A stretch of DNA of 64,000 bases from positions 26,431,352 to 26,495,351 of the forward strand of contig CANTUZ010000008.1 of the NCBI GenBank assembly GCA_947846985.1, written 5' to 3'. Shown one piece after another: positions 27,401-40,499 of this stretch. The notes beneath the pieces are model-generated. The model did not search any database, was not told the origin of the DNA, and saw only the letters and a program-made list of their open reading frames with translations. The stretch comes from Fratercula arctica. Lineage: Eukaryota > Chordata > Aves > Charadriiformes > Alcidae. The stretch's first letter is position 1; each line of letters opens with the position of its first letter. The position numbers and the translations under genes were made by a program.

Positions 27401-28027
27401 AAAAGGGGAAAAGAAAACAGGGGAAAAAAGGCGTAAAAGCGCATTGCTTTCCAAGGTCTCTGCACTTGCTCTTTCATGCTGTAATGCCCTGATGTACGCA
27501 GACGATGATGTGTCAATGCACATTAATATTTGATGTGCATTATCATATTATCCCTTATGTGCACTTTCACAACCTGGCGAGCCCAGGCTCTCCCAGCCAT
27601 GGGGTTACACAACCGAGTGGTGGCTTCTCCTCGGAGCACCCGCGCACAGCTCTGCCCTTGCAGAGCCAAAAGGGATCTTTTTGTGCACCTCCCACAAAGC
27701 GGCAGGAGCCAGGCATGATCTTTACAACACCCTGTATTACAGCAAGAGTACAAAACAGACTGCCAAAACCATTCCTTCAAATGCAAATAAAGGTGTGCAC
27801 TGGGAAGGCTGCTACATTCTCCTACCTAGGACTGACAAACGCAGTCACAGCTGGTGGCAGAGGAGTAAACACCAAAACTCTGGGTTCATTTGCTCCCCTG
27901 TCAAACTGGGCACATAAAATTGTTGCCCTCTGCCGTGCTGTCACGTGTGTATGTTGATCTGTGCATGGAAAATTCCTGCAAATGGAGAGGGACGCTGTGG
28001 ATGTCTCACAGCATGCCCAGCCCTGCA

Positions 28028-28319
28028 CGTGCACCCTTGTAACAGGCACAGACCGGCGTCAACGCAGCCCGCAGCCACAGCCTGGACGCCAGCCGAGCGT
28101 CCCCGCACATCCTCCAGCTGTCCCTGCCATCTAAATGTTTAATTCACCCGCTCCACGCTGGGTGTGCCATTTCAGTGTCCAAGCCAGGTAGAGGGAAGGC
28201 AGGCGAGGAAGACCTCCCTGCTGCCTTCAGGTAGTGTCCCAAAAACCCTCCCCGAGCCCCTGCGTGTGGGCAGCCGCCGCGGCTCCTCCCGGCTCTCCAG
28301 CAAACAGCAGAACAGACGA
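28028..28319. promoter_or_regulatory. Weaker intronic CpG-rich patch
   Basis: By hand count there are 19 CpG in about 292 bp, including a GCCGCCGCGG cluster near 28272-28281, within otherwise ordinary intron. It meets the loose idea of a CpG island, but no promoter element or first exon is visible. Confidence 0.35.
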
Positions 28320-31300
28320 GTTGCAAGTCAGCTTTCAGTTTTCTCCCTGCTTCCACAGTTCTCTGTCCTTTCTCAGTCCATCCCTCCAGCCTTTTCTGCT
28401 ATGACCACCCAGTGCCTCTGTGCCTCATGCCTCCCGTCCACACAGCACATGCTGAACGTAGGGGTAGGCATCTTGGCCATGGAAACCTAACAGGAAAATT
28501 TGGCTTTTTTGAACCACACTTTTAAAATTACTGAAGCTTTTGTTTTCAATTCTAGTGCGGATAGACTAATAATTGTGAAGACAAATGACCGCTCAACATG
28601 TCTTACAAGCCTTCCTCCCCTTAAATTTCAGAAAAATTTGCCTCTTGCTCCTACAGCAGCATGATACCATGATAAGACAAGAAATCCCTCCAAAACCTCA
28701 GAAGTTATTTTTGGCTTTTCACAAATCAATATTTCCTCTGAAGCAATTGAAGCACTCAGTAAGACAAATTCTGCTTTTATCATCACAATTTCCAAGTTAT
28801 TCCTTTGCATTCTGTGAACGACTGCACATTTACACTCCAACAGTCTACTCTCCTTTCTTATAGTGAAAGGCTCCACTGGCTACTGAGAAGCTCCTCCACG
28901 GTTATGACTATGGTTCTCTACTGGGACAGAACTTTTGTTTCACTGAACTCAGTGGAATAACTTTCATTGACTTCCAAAAGCTGTAAGTTCACCTTCTGAA
29001 ACTGAAAACCTAGTTTGGATCAGCATCTGAAAAGAGGAGCACAAGGAAAAAAATCTATAAGCTTTATGACTGTGTAGGGTATTATCCCCTGGACACCCAG
29101 CAAGTTTTGCTGTAATTGCAAAAGATAAAAAATGTCTTTTTTATTACAAAACCAAACGTTAGGGATTCTAGTTTTTGGATAAGAGATGTATGTGTCGTAT
29201 AGGGTCCCTAAAAGACCTATTTGGGTGAGTGGTACAGATGGAACACAATGTGGGTTTGCATTTATCTAAGAACATTTAGAGCCGTGATATATAGTCTACA
29301 TAACAGACTTCCTCGATGTATAGAGAAAATATAGCCAATTTCTTTGTGTAGGCTGAATTATTTACCAGAGTGTTCCAAAGTGTATTGGTAATAAAACACT
29401 ATGAAGTATAAGTAACTCCAGACAACCTTGGCTTATGTTAAAACCAGTTTTTTTTAAAGAATGTTATTAAGAAAATAAATCCTGAGTATCTGGAAAGGCA
29501 GGAGTTTGTCAAATGAACATAAGCCTCTGAAGGATTGTGTTGACTCAATGGATGGAAAGGTCAAATTCTCCAGACCACCACCCTGAGGGAGTTGGGAATC
29601 AGTCTCGCTTCAAAATTGAATAGGATTTTTTGGCACAGGATGAAGGATGTGAAGATGGTAAGGTGATTTTGTGAAACTTACCTGACTTGGAAAAATGGCT
29701 GTTTTTAAATAAAACCAAATAAAACGTATGTAGAGTGAAACAATTTCACCAGATGGCCAAACAAGCCATCATTTTTCCAGACATTAACTTTCTAGCCAAG
29801 CACTTTGTAGTACTGCATTCAGTTTAGAAATACAATGTGCTCATTCCTGCCTCCTCCTCCTCAACGAGCCTGGACCATAAGCTGCTCTTAGAGAAACTTC
29901 TGAAGATAAAAGCTAACTTCTTGTTCCCGTATCTTCCCTTGCTCTTTCTCCGGACTCACTGCTGAAGAAAGAGGAAACTCACGTATTTTTGGCTTGATTT
30001 AAGGTCTTTTAGAAGTCAGTGGGGATCTTTCTCTGGCTATGGTTGGGCACAAAGTCACTTTCTCACCTGGGGTGGTTTTAAGTTGAAACTGCCCACTGAA
30101 AGAGTCCTTCAATACCTCAGTAGCTTGCCAGCGAGAAACCTCATAGGAACTGTGGCATTCATGCAACACTCACCTGGTGACCTTATTTTCTGGCTCTTAC
30201 CTGATGTCTAGACACTGGTTGCTAATAACTCTGAAGCCTTCACTGAAGCTGGAACTGCTGCAGCTTTGCTCTTGTTTGTGCTGTGGACAGCAATTCAAGC
30301 TACAAATTTGTGTTTTGCGAGTTTTCACACTTTTTTGCCAGTTCACATGGCATTTCTTTCCACAGCCCAAATGAAGGAACGTGGCTGGGTTCTCTATTCA
30401 GCTCTCATGCCTCAGGGAGCAGATCTGCCTGAACAGCCTCCTATAAAAGCCACCGACCTGGCCCTTTCTCAGTGCAGGCTTAGTAATTAAAATATAACGT
30501 ACAGGCAGGTAAGTGACATCTTGCTTTTTCTAATGTTCCTGATGTTTTGTCTTTCACTGCAAATCCTTCATTGACCATTTTCCAGTTGCTTAGTCTACTT
30601 TTTTACTGTATTGCTGACTCAGCCCACGGTATCTCTGGAGTTATCTCAACATGGTGTCTCAACAGTTACACTACAAGTCAGCTGCTTTCTTTTTATTTCA
30701 AAATCTTTTAAGCATAGAAGACACCCCAAATGAAACATTAAGAGCCAGAACTGGGCTAATTTCTGGGCAGGCACTGGTGTTAGCTCTGTTATTAGGATGG
30801 GGCTAAGGTAAGTGACATGGGTGTAAGAGGGTGTAAGCTGCATGGTCGTCTCCTGTTGCGCAATGCAGTGATTGCGTGCTGCAGCGCCTTTCCTTTGCTC
30901 TGTAAACCCTTGCCTGGACTGTTATTAGACATGACTACGAAGCTCCATATGAAGATTTATGCAGCAGCAGCTTCGCTGCATGCCTTAGGTGTGATCTCAA
31001 GTTAAGCAGAAATTTAAGTCTTTGCAGGATTGTGGTTTTTTAATTATTTTATTCCATTCCTGTGGTTTTTTGATCCACAAGTCCAATGAGTACCTTTAAG
31101 TGTTATACGTAGCCATGAACAAAGATCTACTTTTTCTCTAAAAGAGAAAGGAAAGCAGCAGCAAATGGCAATATATTTACTATATAATGCACGGGACATT
31201 GCAGATGTTAAAGAAGCTCGTTGTTTCTGCATCTGGAACAAGTAGGTCACACATAGTTATTACACACACTGCTGAACATGAAGCAGCCAATACCCGTGTA

Positions 31301-31721
31301 ATGTATGGGAGCTTTCAAACTAGCTTTTTGTACTTTATAGTAGTACAGCATCTTGTTTGCAGATGCTCCAGTTGAGAGCAACTGATGGAAGGGGGAAGGT
31401 ACCCAAAGCTGGCTGACCCAATTGCTGTGTGGATTGAGAAGCTGGCAAAATCATTAGTTTCTTTTATATGTTTTCTTTCTATACTATAATAAAGATAAAT
31501 ATTGATTGCTAGAGCAATATTGATTGTAGGGGTCACTGCAGATGGCAGCTGCATGATTTGCACAAATATCTCCCATGTACAGTGCCACTTATTTGCATGA
31601 GAATGCAGTTTCACCATCCTGATGTGTTGCCTTATAAGAGCATTTATCCGAAATATATGTACCAGTGATTAGCAGTAAAATATGAAACAAAGGACTGAAA
31701 CAGTTCATCTTCTTAATACAT

Positions 31722-31760
31722 TGTGTGTGTGTGCGTGTATGTGTATGTCTGTCTGTCTGC
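31722..31760. repeat. (TG)n microsatellite grading into (TGTC)n
   Basis: TG units are interrupted by single CG and TA steps and then pass into TGTC units. The first 27 bases (31722-31748) alternate pyrimidine and purine perfectly. Length polymorphism is likely. Confidence 0.9.
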
Positions 31761-33663
31761 TGTGGCTAACTGGCGTTTATTGTCCCAGCCATGCGGGAAA
31801 GAAGCGCAGGACACAAGGGACCTGCTGTAATTATGCTGCAACGTCAACACCTCAGTTGGGAATACCACCCAGCTGCACAGCATGCCTGAGACCGATGCTC
31901 CATCCTTCACCCACTGATCTAGACACTGAACATGCCAAGTCCCTTCATTCAGGCCTGGATGCCTTCCTCCAAGCTCCCAGCTTTGGGTCATCAGGGACAC
32001 AATGTCCCCACAGAATGGCTTCAGCGTCTTCTCCTGAGCCGAACCTGCCTGGTGGGATCCTTGTCCACTTGTGAGAAATGGAATGGAATGGAAATAGAAT
32101 TCTGGGTGGATGGGGCTCATGAGGAGGGAGGAAAGCACCAAAAGCATGGTGCGTATGGCAGAGCACAAAACCCTTAACGCTCAGCCAGGGAGGAGTCATT
32201 GGGGTGTGTGGGATCAAGCTGGGGGAAGCACCAGGGGTGTTTCCGTCCCTTTTTATCACTGGTGCAAACCCCTGAGTGGCCCATTTCAAGGTCAGGTTAC
32301 CTCCTGCCAAGGATACTGCTGCTTCTCTCCTCCACCTGCAACCTTCAGGAGGGTGGAAGGGGAAGGCAGAGGAGCAATGTGAGGAGGTGGCCTCCTCGCC
32401 TCCTTGGACACTGCCAGGCTGCAGGGAAAGCACTCTCTCCCAAGCACATTATACGTCTCTGTGCGTCTGTCATAGGAAACTGCACCTTATTCTGGGCAAC
32501 GCTGCACTTTAAGACTGCTGCTGACTGACCTGCTGGTATTGAAATTCAAAGGAAAAGCATGCATATTTAACCCCAATTCATCATTTTGATTTTGATTAAC
32601 TCCACAAGTCAGAGGTTTGCAGGCTTTAATCTTATTTTAAGAAAATACTCCTGTCCTCCCTTTCTCGCATTTTCCAACAGGAAATTCAACAGAAGGGTTC
32701 TTCCTATTATTTATCTCCTTCCACTTACTTGGACACATTGTGGACCTCTGAAATAGCTGCCCAGCATCTATCCAAACCATGGCTTGTCCAGTGTAGAGAG
32801 TGCTCTTATTTCCTCAGTGGCCCATAAGGAGGAGATTAATACTGGAATCCAGGTTTCTGACGTGGTTATGCACTGACACTAAGCCACTTCAGCAGCTGAG
32901 CAGGCACTCCATTTGGTGAGTACTATTTATATACAGTGAGTGAGTATTTCATAGATGCTTTTTGGAAGATCTTAGAAATACACCACGGTTCAGAACGTTA
33001 CGCTTCATTCTTCATTTCCTTTTAAGTATATCTCTCGGGGTGTTATGTTGAGTAGCCGTGTCTTACAAAATCAATTATTCCTTAGCCAGCTCAGAAATAA
33101 AACCCAAAGTAAGCAACACCAAATGTCTGATTTACCAATAGATTGCAATCCAGTGCTAAAGAGCACAGCCACTGCCCTGCTTTAAATATTCATGAAGCCC
33201 ACTGGTGCAAAATGCATTAAAGGTGGGAATAATGCCAGTAATACACGATCCTCTTAGTGACAAGAAGCTTTCACATATTAAAGTAGCAAGATGTTAAAGA
33301 CTTTCAACTGAACAGTCTTTGTTTTTAACCCAGAGAAAGAGATTCACTAATGGAATGCCAAATTGCATTCACTCTCATGATATTAGACTGGAGAATAGGA
33401 TAATAACACATGTGTGTGCTTTACCATGCTGCAAAAACCCTGTTATTACAGTGGGTTCTTTTCTGCTTTTTCTTTGTACTTTCCAGAAAATGTTCACACA
33501 CATATCTTACCCCTTCGAGTAGTCTTCTATGTGACGAACCCTCTATCAGAATCCCAAGAGTGTAGCCATTAACAGATTGGTTTTGCGCAAATACGAAGAT
33601 TTAAAAATAATGGTGACACAGTACAATAGCACAATTTAGCTGAGTGACAACTGGCAATGAATA

Positions 33664-33690
33664 ACAAAAAAACAAAAAAAAAAAAGAAAG
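33664..33690 (+). repeat. A-rich simple tract
   Basis: A-runs are broken only by single C and G bases. It is an intronic simple repeat with no attached element recognised. Confidence 0.85.
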
Positions 33691-36326
33691 AGTTAAAGCA
33701 GAGACAAGGGACTGCAAAATAACAGACTGTGGCAATGCCGAATAATGTTAATTGTCGCTTTAAATCATCAGCAGCCCAGCCACATCTGCTATCACACCTG
33801 TGCTCTCTTCTCTGATCGACTCTGGCACCCTAGAAATACTAGGCGAACAGCCAGCCTCGCATCTCCAGCTCTCTGTGGTCTGGCTCTGCTACCAGCCTGC
33901 ATCCCTCTTACCTGGAATGGATCAAGTACTGACCCTGCACCCTCACACTGTTTCTGATTGATAGGGGACGCTGCCGGTGCTGGGCTCATCACCCTGTAAC
34001 AACAGGTCCCAGGACTGCTGGGACCCACTGACCCCATTTGGATTTTACAAACCTCATCAGTCAGATGAGACAGATAAAGGAGCCCTGCTTACATCTGAAA
34101 TTTGGTCCGCATAAAAATAGTGATCAAATAATAAACTGAAATTTCTTTCCCCACTTAATCTAAGGACATTTCCTGCACACCGAATCTTGGCAGGGGGAGT
34201 GGGGGAATATGTCTATCTGGTGCCAAACATGGAAATTCAATTAGCGTACATTTGAAAAAGGGATCTAGGTCCCCCATACATAGCCCGCTTTTATTCTAGA
34301 AATAAGAATAACAAAGAGCAAACACCCAGAAGGCTCATTTTTTAGAAAGACGTTTATCCAAGACTAATCAGGGGGCAGGGACAGGAAAACAGGGCTGTGT
34401 TACGGCATATGAAGTTGTTTACTTCAAAGCAGACCTTTAACAGGCTTTACATGGTCTTTGTACTTCTGGTTGGAAATCTGCTTTCCTGCCTTTTAACAGT
34501 CTGTCTGGTAGCATCTTCCCAGTAAACGCCCTTCCCTGCTTCCCGCCCTGAGAAGCATCTTTCCCTGCATAAAGATCGCCTGTCAATAAAAATTGAGAAC
34601 TTCAACTCCTGCAGTCATCACACTGCTCTGTATACGCCAAGTTGTTTCAAAGGGGAAGAATTAGATAGGGCAAAAGCTGGAGTGGGAACATTACTGGGGT
34701 AAGGCAGATCAGGCTATTTTACCAAGCTATTTCTGGAAAAAAATAAACACTGCTACTCAGTGCTTATGATTAATAATGTTATCTTGTAGCTAATTTTATT
34801 CCTTGCCCCTCTCTTTGCCTGCCTTCCAATTTGGAAGTGCACTTAATTATGAAAACATGAGCACTAGACTGTGAATTTTGATATATTAATTTTACCGTGG
34901 TTTTGTTTCTACACTGCACCACCAAAACTCTCAAGGACAACCGGTCAAGGAGACAATGAAAATCCTGACATCTGGCGTAATTTTCTTAAACAAAGTCAAA
35001 ATTAAGCAATTTCTTCCACACAAATCTCATTACGTTGCTGCAAACCTATAACCATGATGCATCTTGCTCCTGTTTATCAACACCACAATTTCTTTCGATG
35101 ACTGGAGCCAGAGTAAGGCCCCTGTGGTTTGTTTACTTGCTGTTTTTTAAAGACTAGAACTGGAGGTTATTAAAAGCCTGGCAAGACAAAACCAAAATGA
35201 GCACAAATGGATGACCACGACCATATTCCTAAGCTTCTTCACTGAGTAGTAGAAATGTTCATAATTTCACACCTGACCAACAGTGCATGGATGCCTTGCC
35301 TGGCTGAGGTCAGCTGCCCAACACTGGGCCCAATTATCATGTTCACCATTCATTCATTCTTTCATTGACTCCTCTCTGGCTCCATTCCTACCATCCAAGT
35401 TAGAATTCGGGCAATATTGCTTTATTGACATCTCACTGCCCAGTCTCTGTATTCATCCTTTAGCCACCAGCAGCCCACAGCTTCAGAAGCGTCATCCAGC
35501 CAACAGCTCTAACATTTACATGATTATTTTGTTGTCTCTCTAAATTTGTATTAATTACTTTGATAGAAATATGAGGCTTGGCATAAAGGCAGTGTTAGAA
35601 GTATAGCTCTGTGAATAGTGACTTTTTTTATCTATTAGCCGTTTCAAAATCACAATGAAATGATTAGTTTAAAGTTGGCTTAATATATGTTTGCATAGTA
35701 TCTAGGCAAAATTAAAAAAAAAAACTTCTGAGTAGAAACAATTATTTCCCTTCAGCTTATGCGGATAAAGTTTAAAATAATAAAAAAAACCCGCCACATA
35801 ATTTTGAAACCTCTTTTAAAAAACAAAAAATAAACCAATTTCCATTGAGAAAATGTCTAAACGTACACTGCAATTATTTCAAACATTTGCAGGTTAAGTC
35901 TTCAATTTGAGCAACTAGGAAAAAGCGAGACAGATTTCCCGGCATTTCTAATACCACACATGAATTAACATGATGATAATACTAATGATACTTTTTAACT
36001 GGAAAAGCTTTAGGTCAATTATTTTTCCCAATTCTATTTTTACCAAAGTATAAAGCAGTAAAACCCCAGATGAAATAACATAAGTTATACAGCAACAAAA
36101 TGGATAACTGTGTTTCTAGACTTTGTCTAAATTGTGCATGTTCCAAAATTATAAACCAGACTGCTTTATCCATTTTTTTCAGAGTAATAACCATCTCAAT
36201 CACTGTGCGATGAATCTCTGGGTGCAGAAAATTGAATATCTAATATTTGTAATGTCTTTCTAAACCACAGTACTTTTAAATAATACAACATTCATTAAAA
36301 TAGAAGAGTAGACCAAATTACTGTAC

Positions 36327-36423
36327 CAAACATCCTCTGCATCTTCGTCACACTCTGCCCCAAACTGGCAAATGTCACAGGTCGATGTCTCTTTTTGATT
36401 GGTTTCACCTGAGCCTTCATTGA
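36327..36423 (-). CDS. TMEFF2: TMEFF2 coding exon A (probably exon 4): N-terminal part of follistatin module 2
   Basis: This 97-nt exon encodes a Gly/Ser/Glu-rich linker (NEGSGETNQKE) followed by the first, EGF-like half of the second follistatin module, including CDICQFGAECDEDAEDV. It carries three of the module's ten cysteines. On the minus strand the acceptor is CATCAAACAG before TCAATG and the donor is GATGTTTG before GTACAG. The exon enters in phase 1 (the last Val codon G|TC is split) and leaves in phase 2 (TG|G, Trp). The Trp codon is completed exactly by the first base of exon B, which confirms both junctions. The reading is open on beyond the donor, so the end is set by the splice site and not by a stop. 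Compared with human TMEFF2 from memory, one Ser in the linker reads as Asn here. There is no frameshift or internal stop. Confidence 0.95.
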
Positions 36424-39400
36424 CTGTTTGATGGAAAGCAGAAGAATACACATTAGTAAAGACAGCACTGTAGCAAAGAACTTCTCTCTCTCTAGAAAAA
36501 TCTATTCACCGCATCAGCTTAATGTGTTGCTCACAGAGCCAATGCCCGGCCAACAGACAGTATTTTTGAATGGGGCCAACACAGACTTTTCCATGTTTGT
36601 CTGTGATAAATTATGAAGCTAAAAGGGAAACTGGAGAAAGACCCTTCCTCTTCCTTTTCCACTTAAACCATGACCCCTTCAAGCCGCAGCCCGGAAAGGC
36701 TGTGTCACCACTGAGCCTCACTGCTTTGTTCCCTGGGAAAATAACGGAGGAGTATTGATGGCATCACACGCTGCCTAGTTCATTCCAAAGGCAAAACATT
36801 TTTCTCTTCAGAAGTACAGCTATGAGCCCCAAGGACTAGTTATATCTGGCAGGAAAGATTTAGTGCTGCCAGAGGAGCGGACAATCTCCAGCATAGGTTA
36901 AATTTGAAACCCAGGAAAGTCAACGCCAATGTTTGCAATTGTGTAAGGTTTGTACCTGGCCCTGAAGTCAAAACCATGAAGGGACTAAGGGGAAAACAAA
37001 AATACGGGTGTAAGAGGACTGCAAAAAAATATTGACATCTGAGTACTGAAAGAGAGAAACAGACCACTAAGGCAAGTACCAAGAAGAGAGTATGCTAAAA
37101 GATCCAAGAGAAACATTATCTACATTTGTATTAAATTATACAAGCACCTTTTGATATCTTTCGAAAGATGCTGCTTTCTAGCATGACACTGTACCTAGTG
37201 ATGTCCTTCTGCCAGTTACAGAATAATTAAACCAACCCAGACTTTCAGTATCAATCAGCTTTGACTGATGTTGTTATCTGCATAAACAGCCTCTGCAGTG
37301 TCATCCTTTCATTTCTCTCCTTCATTTGGAATCAGCGCTGTGGTGCAGGCTTACTGCACGTTTGGGTCCAACCTACCAAAGCTGGTGGATACGCTGAAGT
37401 GTGTCGGCGGCCCCAGTGACACTGATGGGACAAATCACCTGCCTGATGTTGTACCTCCACTGCATGAGACCATTAACCTGGGTGTTACTGGCTAACTGGG
37501 TTGTTACTGGAGGTTTTCGTGTTGGAGTGCTCTGACTTTGAATAGGCTGCTTTTCTTAGGTACTCAAGAAAGGACAAGAGTCCCAAGCTTTCACAAAGCT
37601 GTTGGAGGACAAACGGATTTTGCCCCTAGAAGAGCAAGTGTGACCCTAATGCCTGTCTTTCAAACTTGCTTTCTTACCGTGGACAAGTTGTTCCCCACTC
37701 TGTCGCGTTCCCCACTGCGTAAAATGAGAACAACACCCCTTTCTACCAACAGAGAATATGGAAATGAGTATATTAAAAGATCATTATATGCTAGATACTA
37801 CAGTGATACAGACCACAGAAATACTTAAGGTAGACAGTTTGTCTAAGAAGTTTTTACCTGAGGCTTAATATAGTCAAAGGAAGTGTTGGTATGTTTAGGT
37901 ATGTACGTATGAGCTACGCTGCAGCAATTTCTTATCAGTTGTGCCTGAATTTACATTATATTAAACTGAAAAAATTCTCCAATGATGAGCATCCTGATTA
38001 TCCTGAAAGGCAAAAAAGAGGGTTTTGCCCTACTTGAAGAAGTTTGCTCACCTTTATATCCATAAAATTAATGTTCCAAAAACCAAAGGGTAAACTCAGA
38101 AAACAGACACTGGATTTTTTTCTACTGCACTGTCTGGCTTTGCAGGGAGGGTCTCAGCTGAGGTTCTTCTGTTTCCTTAAATAACTGAGGAACTCTTCAG
38201 GCTCACATTTTATAAGAGCCCACGTATGAGAGTGGACAAGGTGTCCAAGTGCCACGTCCGACCAACATTAGCATCTCCATGTGATGCACGAGGCACAATG
38301 CAGTTCTTAATTTCTACTAGAAAATAATAGGTCACTCCATATTTTTCTGAAGCAGCTCTGCATCCAGCATTCCATAGTCAATGTGCACTTTGTCATTAAA
38401 TGTCCAAGCATGCAGCAGTCTTGATTTAAAAAGACAGCTATTTATCTCGCTCTCTTTTTTTCTCTGTTTTCAGTAACCACGGATAACATTATTCTTTACA
38501 TTTCCTTAAGATGTGTTTTCTCTCCCTCCACAAACACACATGCTGACATGTGCACCCACAGCCAGGACTGACACACACAGGGGCTTGTTTTCTCTATGCT
38601 GTGCAGATAAATGCTTTGATAAAGCTGGGCATTTTAGAAAGAGTTATTTCCCCAATATTTCCTGCTACTTTTTAGCTTGAGGACTAGTGGATGCTCATTT
38701 TCTAAGGTGACTCTTTTTCCTTTTTTTCTCCTCACTGCACTTGCTGATTTGCACTTGCTTTCACATCCCAACTTAAAAAAACAACGCTAGCAAAAATAAA
38801 CTAGTTTCTGGATTCCTCTTCTGAAAACAAAAGGAATATGGTTGTCTTTTTCCCATGCACATTACGTAGCTCTCATGTTAGCTGTGGTTGAGGTTTAACA
38901 CCAAGACCCTATAGGAACGTAGCAGGGCTCCAGGGAGGCTAATCTCTGAAGCCCACTGCTTATTACTCATACAACTGAGAAATGTTAAGCTGCTAGTTTC
39001 TATTTGTATTAGCAAGATTAGCAACTTCCATAGTTCAAGGAAATGTGCTAGCATGGGTTAGAAGGTCACTAACATTATCTGAAAGTCACTTCAGAGACTA
39101 TCTCAATCTCCTAAGCAATATAAATTCTTTAGCTGGGAAGGCACTACACACAATTTACAGAGTCAATGGACTGTGGTAACCACAACAGCTCCTGTTTTAA
39201 TCATTTGGTCCTTTTCTGGCATTCTCACTGCACTCAGATCAAATAGGCATGATTTCAAGAATACCTGCACTGCTTGCAAGCCCTAGAAGAAAGAAACTGG
39301 TTCTGAGACATTTTACTTTGTCTCCATAGCTGAAAAACTAGACTGAAAGTGTCATCAGTAGATTGGTCTGACTCTGTGCTTACCTCCTGTAATATCAGAA

Positions 39401-39630
39401 AAAAACTAAAAGCCTCAAACGGTCCCCCTGCTGTAGACACCTCTACTTTCTCTTTGCACTTCAATCTCTTTTGAGTCAAGAGTCTTCTGGAGGTGCTACA
39501 ACCCCAACAAATCATGCTATGACTTTCTACACGCAGCTTCCCAGAGTCATGCTCTACTAAGCGCTGATAACTGGTTGTTTAGCTGTTTTAACAAATAGAC
39601 ACCAAAATCTCTGTCCTAGAGCTTCTGCTT

Positions 39631-39735
39631 GAGCAGCCTGGTCTAGTGGGAGGTGTCCCTGCCCATGGCAGGAGGTTTGGAACTAGATGATCTTTAAGGT
39701 CCCTTCCAACCCAAACCATTCTATGATTCTATGAT
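39631..39735 (+). repeat. CR1 LINE, 3' terminal fragment
   Basis: A 5'-truncated CR1 tail of about 105 bp. It starts at GAGCAGCCTGGTCTAGTGGG, continues through the TGTCCCTGCCCATGGCAGG segment and AACTAGATGATCTTTAAGG, and ends with ATTCTATGATTCTATGA. This is the non-coding 3' end of a common avian CR1 type. It lies in plus orientation about 3.2 kb upstream of exon A and antisense to the gene. Confidence 0.96.
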
Positions 39736-40480
39736 AACCCTTGCTCAGTCTTCCCAAGATGTTCCACCAGTGTCAAAGGCAGGATGGAAATAAATTTTTG
39801 CAATTTCCAGAATAGCAGCTCCAATGGGATGGTTATGAACATGCACGGCAGCTCACAGTCTTGATCTGAGATACAAAGCATCACCTATTTCCTAAGTGAC
39901 ACAAGGGACATGCACATAACTTGCCTGATGGACCATACGGTGAGGAGAAAAGGGAAGTGTAAAGAGTAGCTGATGAGCCATGAGCATGACAGGCAACAGA
40001 AACCTCTCTCTCTTCGCTAACACGCCTCTGAAGGCAACATGGCAAACTCAGGAGAGTCCCTGTTCAGTTTTCATGGGGCTTTGTAGGACTACTAACACTA
40101 TTATAATAATCCTTATTCAATATATTTTAACCATACTGAAGAACACAACAAAGGAACCGCATAAAACATCATCACCACACACTTGAATATACAGAAATAT
40201 GACTATAATAAATTGTTATGATTGGTTTTCATATTATGCAGTCTTCCATTGATTTATATGATCAGATGCAATCCCTGATTCTGACTTGACTCCTCATGGT
40301 GGGATATCTTTGCTATTGTTCAAAGAAGTATTTCAAACAAAGCTTTCTCTAGCTGATCCGAACAGGATATCCACTTGTTTTTAGCTATAAAATCTAGGTA
40401 ATAACAAAAATCACATGGAGATGAGGGTTAATGGCCATTTGTGAATTTTGGAATGAAAGACAAAGTGCAAATGAAAATAT

Positions 40481-40499
40481 GGAGGAGGAGGAGGAGGAG
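40481..40499 (+). repeat. (GGA)6 microsatellite
   Basis: Six GGA units continue into a purine-rich GAAGAA stretch. It is an intronic simple repeat. Confidence 0.9.

Larger units (their letters stand above)
16163..36326 (-). other. TMEFF2 intron between exons A and B (20164 bp)
   Basis: This phase 2 intron lies inside the follistatin module and is bounded by GTACAG at its 5' end and a pyrimidine-rich CAG at its 3' end. Its length follows directly from the two exon edges. It contains one CR1 tail (19377-19449), a poly-T tract, CTG and TG microsatellites, a weak CpG patch near 28.0-28.3 kb and the longest open frame of the window (26316-26957, plus strand). None of the open reading frames shows a domain I recognise, and I see no nested gene, tRNA or retroviral coding region. 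Confidence 0.9.

Noticed and set aside
31945..32433. 162-codon minus-strand frame overlapping several plus-strand frames
   Set aside because: A cluster of overlapping frames on both strands in a GC-richer stretch is what composition alone produces; no recognisable domain.
36327..36423. Assignment of the gene as the paralogue TMEFF1
   Set aside because: The linker (GSGETNQKE) and Kazal part (SQTNFNPLCASDGK) match TMEFF2 as I know it; TMEFF1 differs clearly in both stretches.
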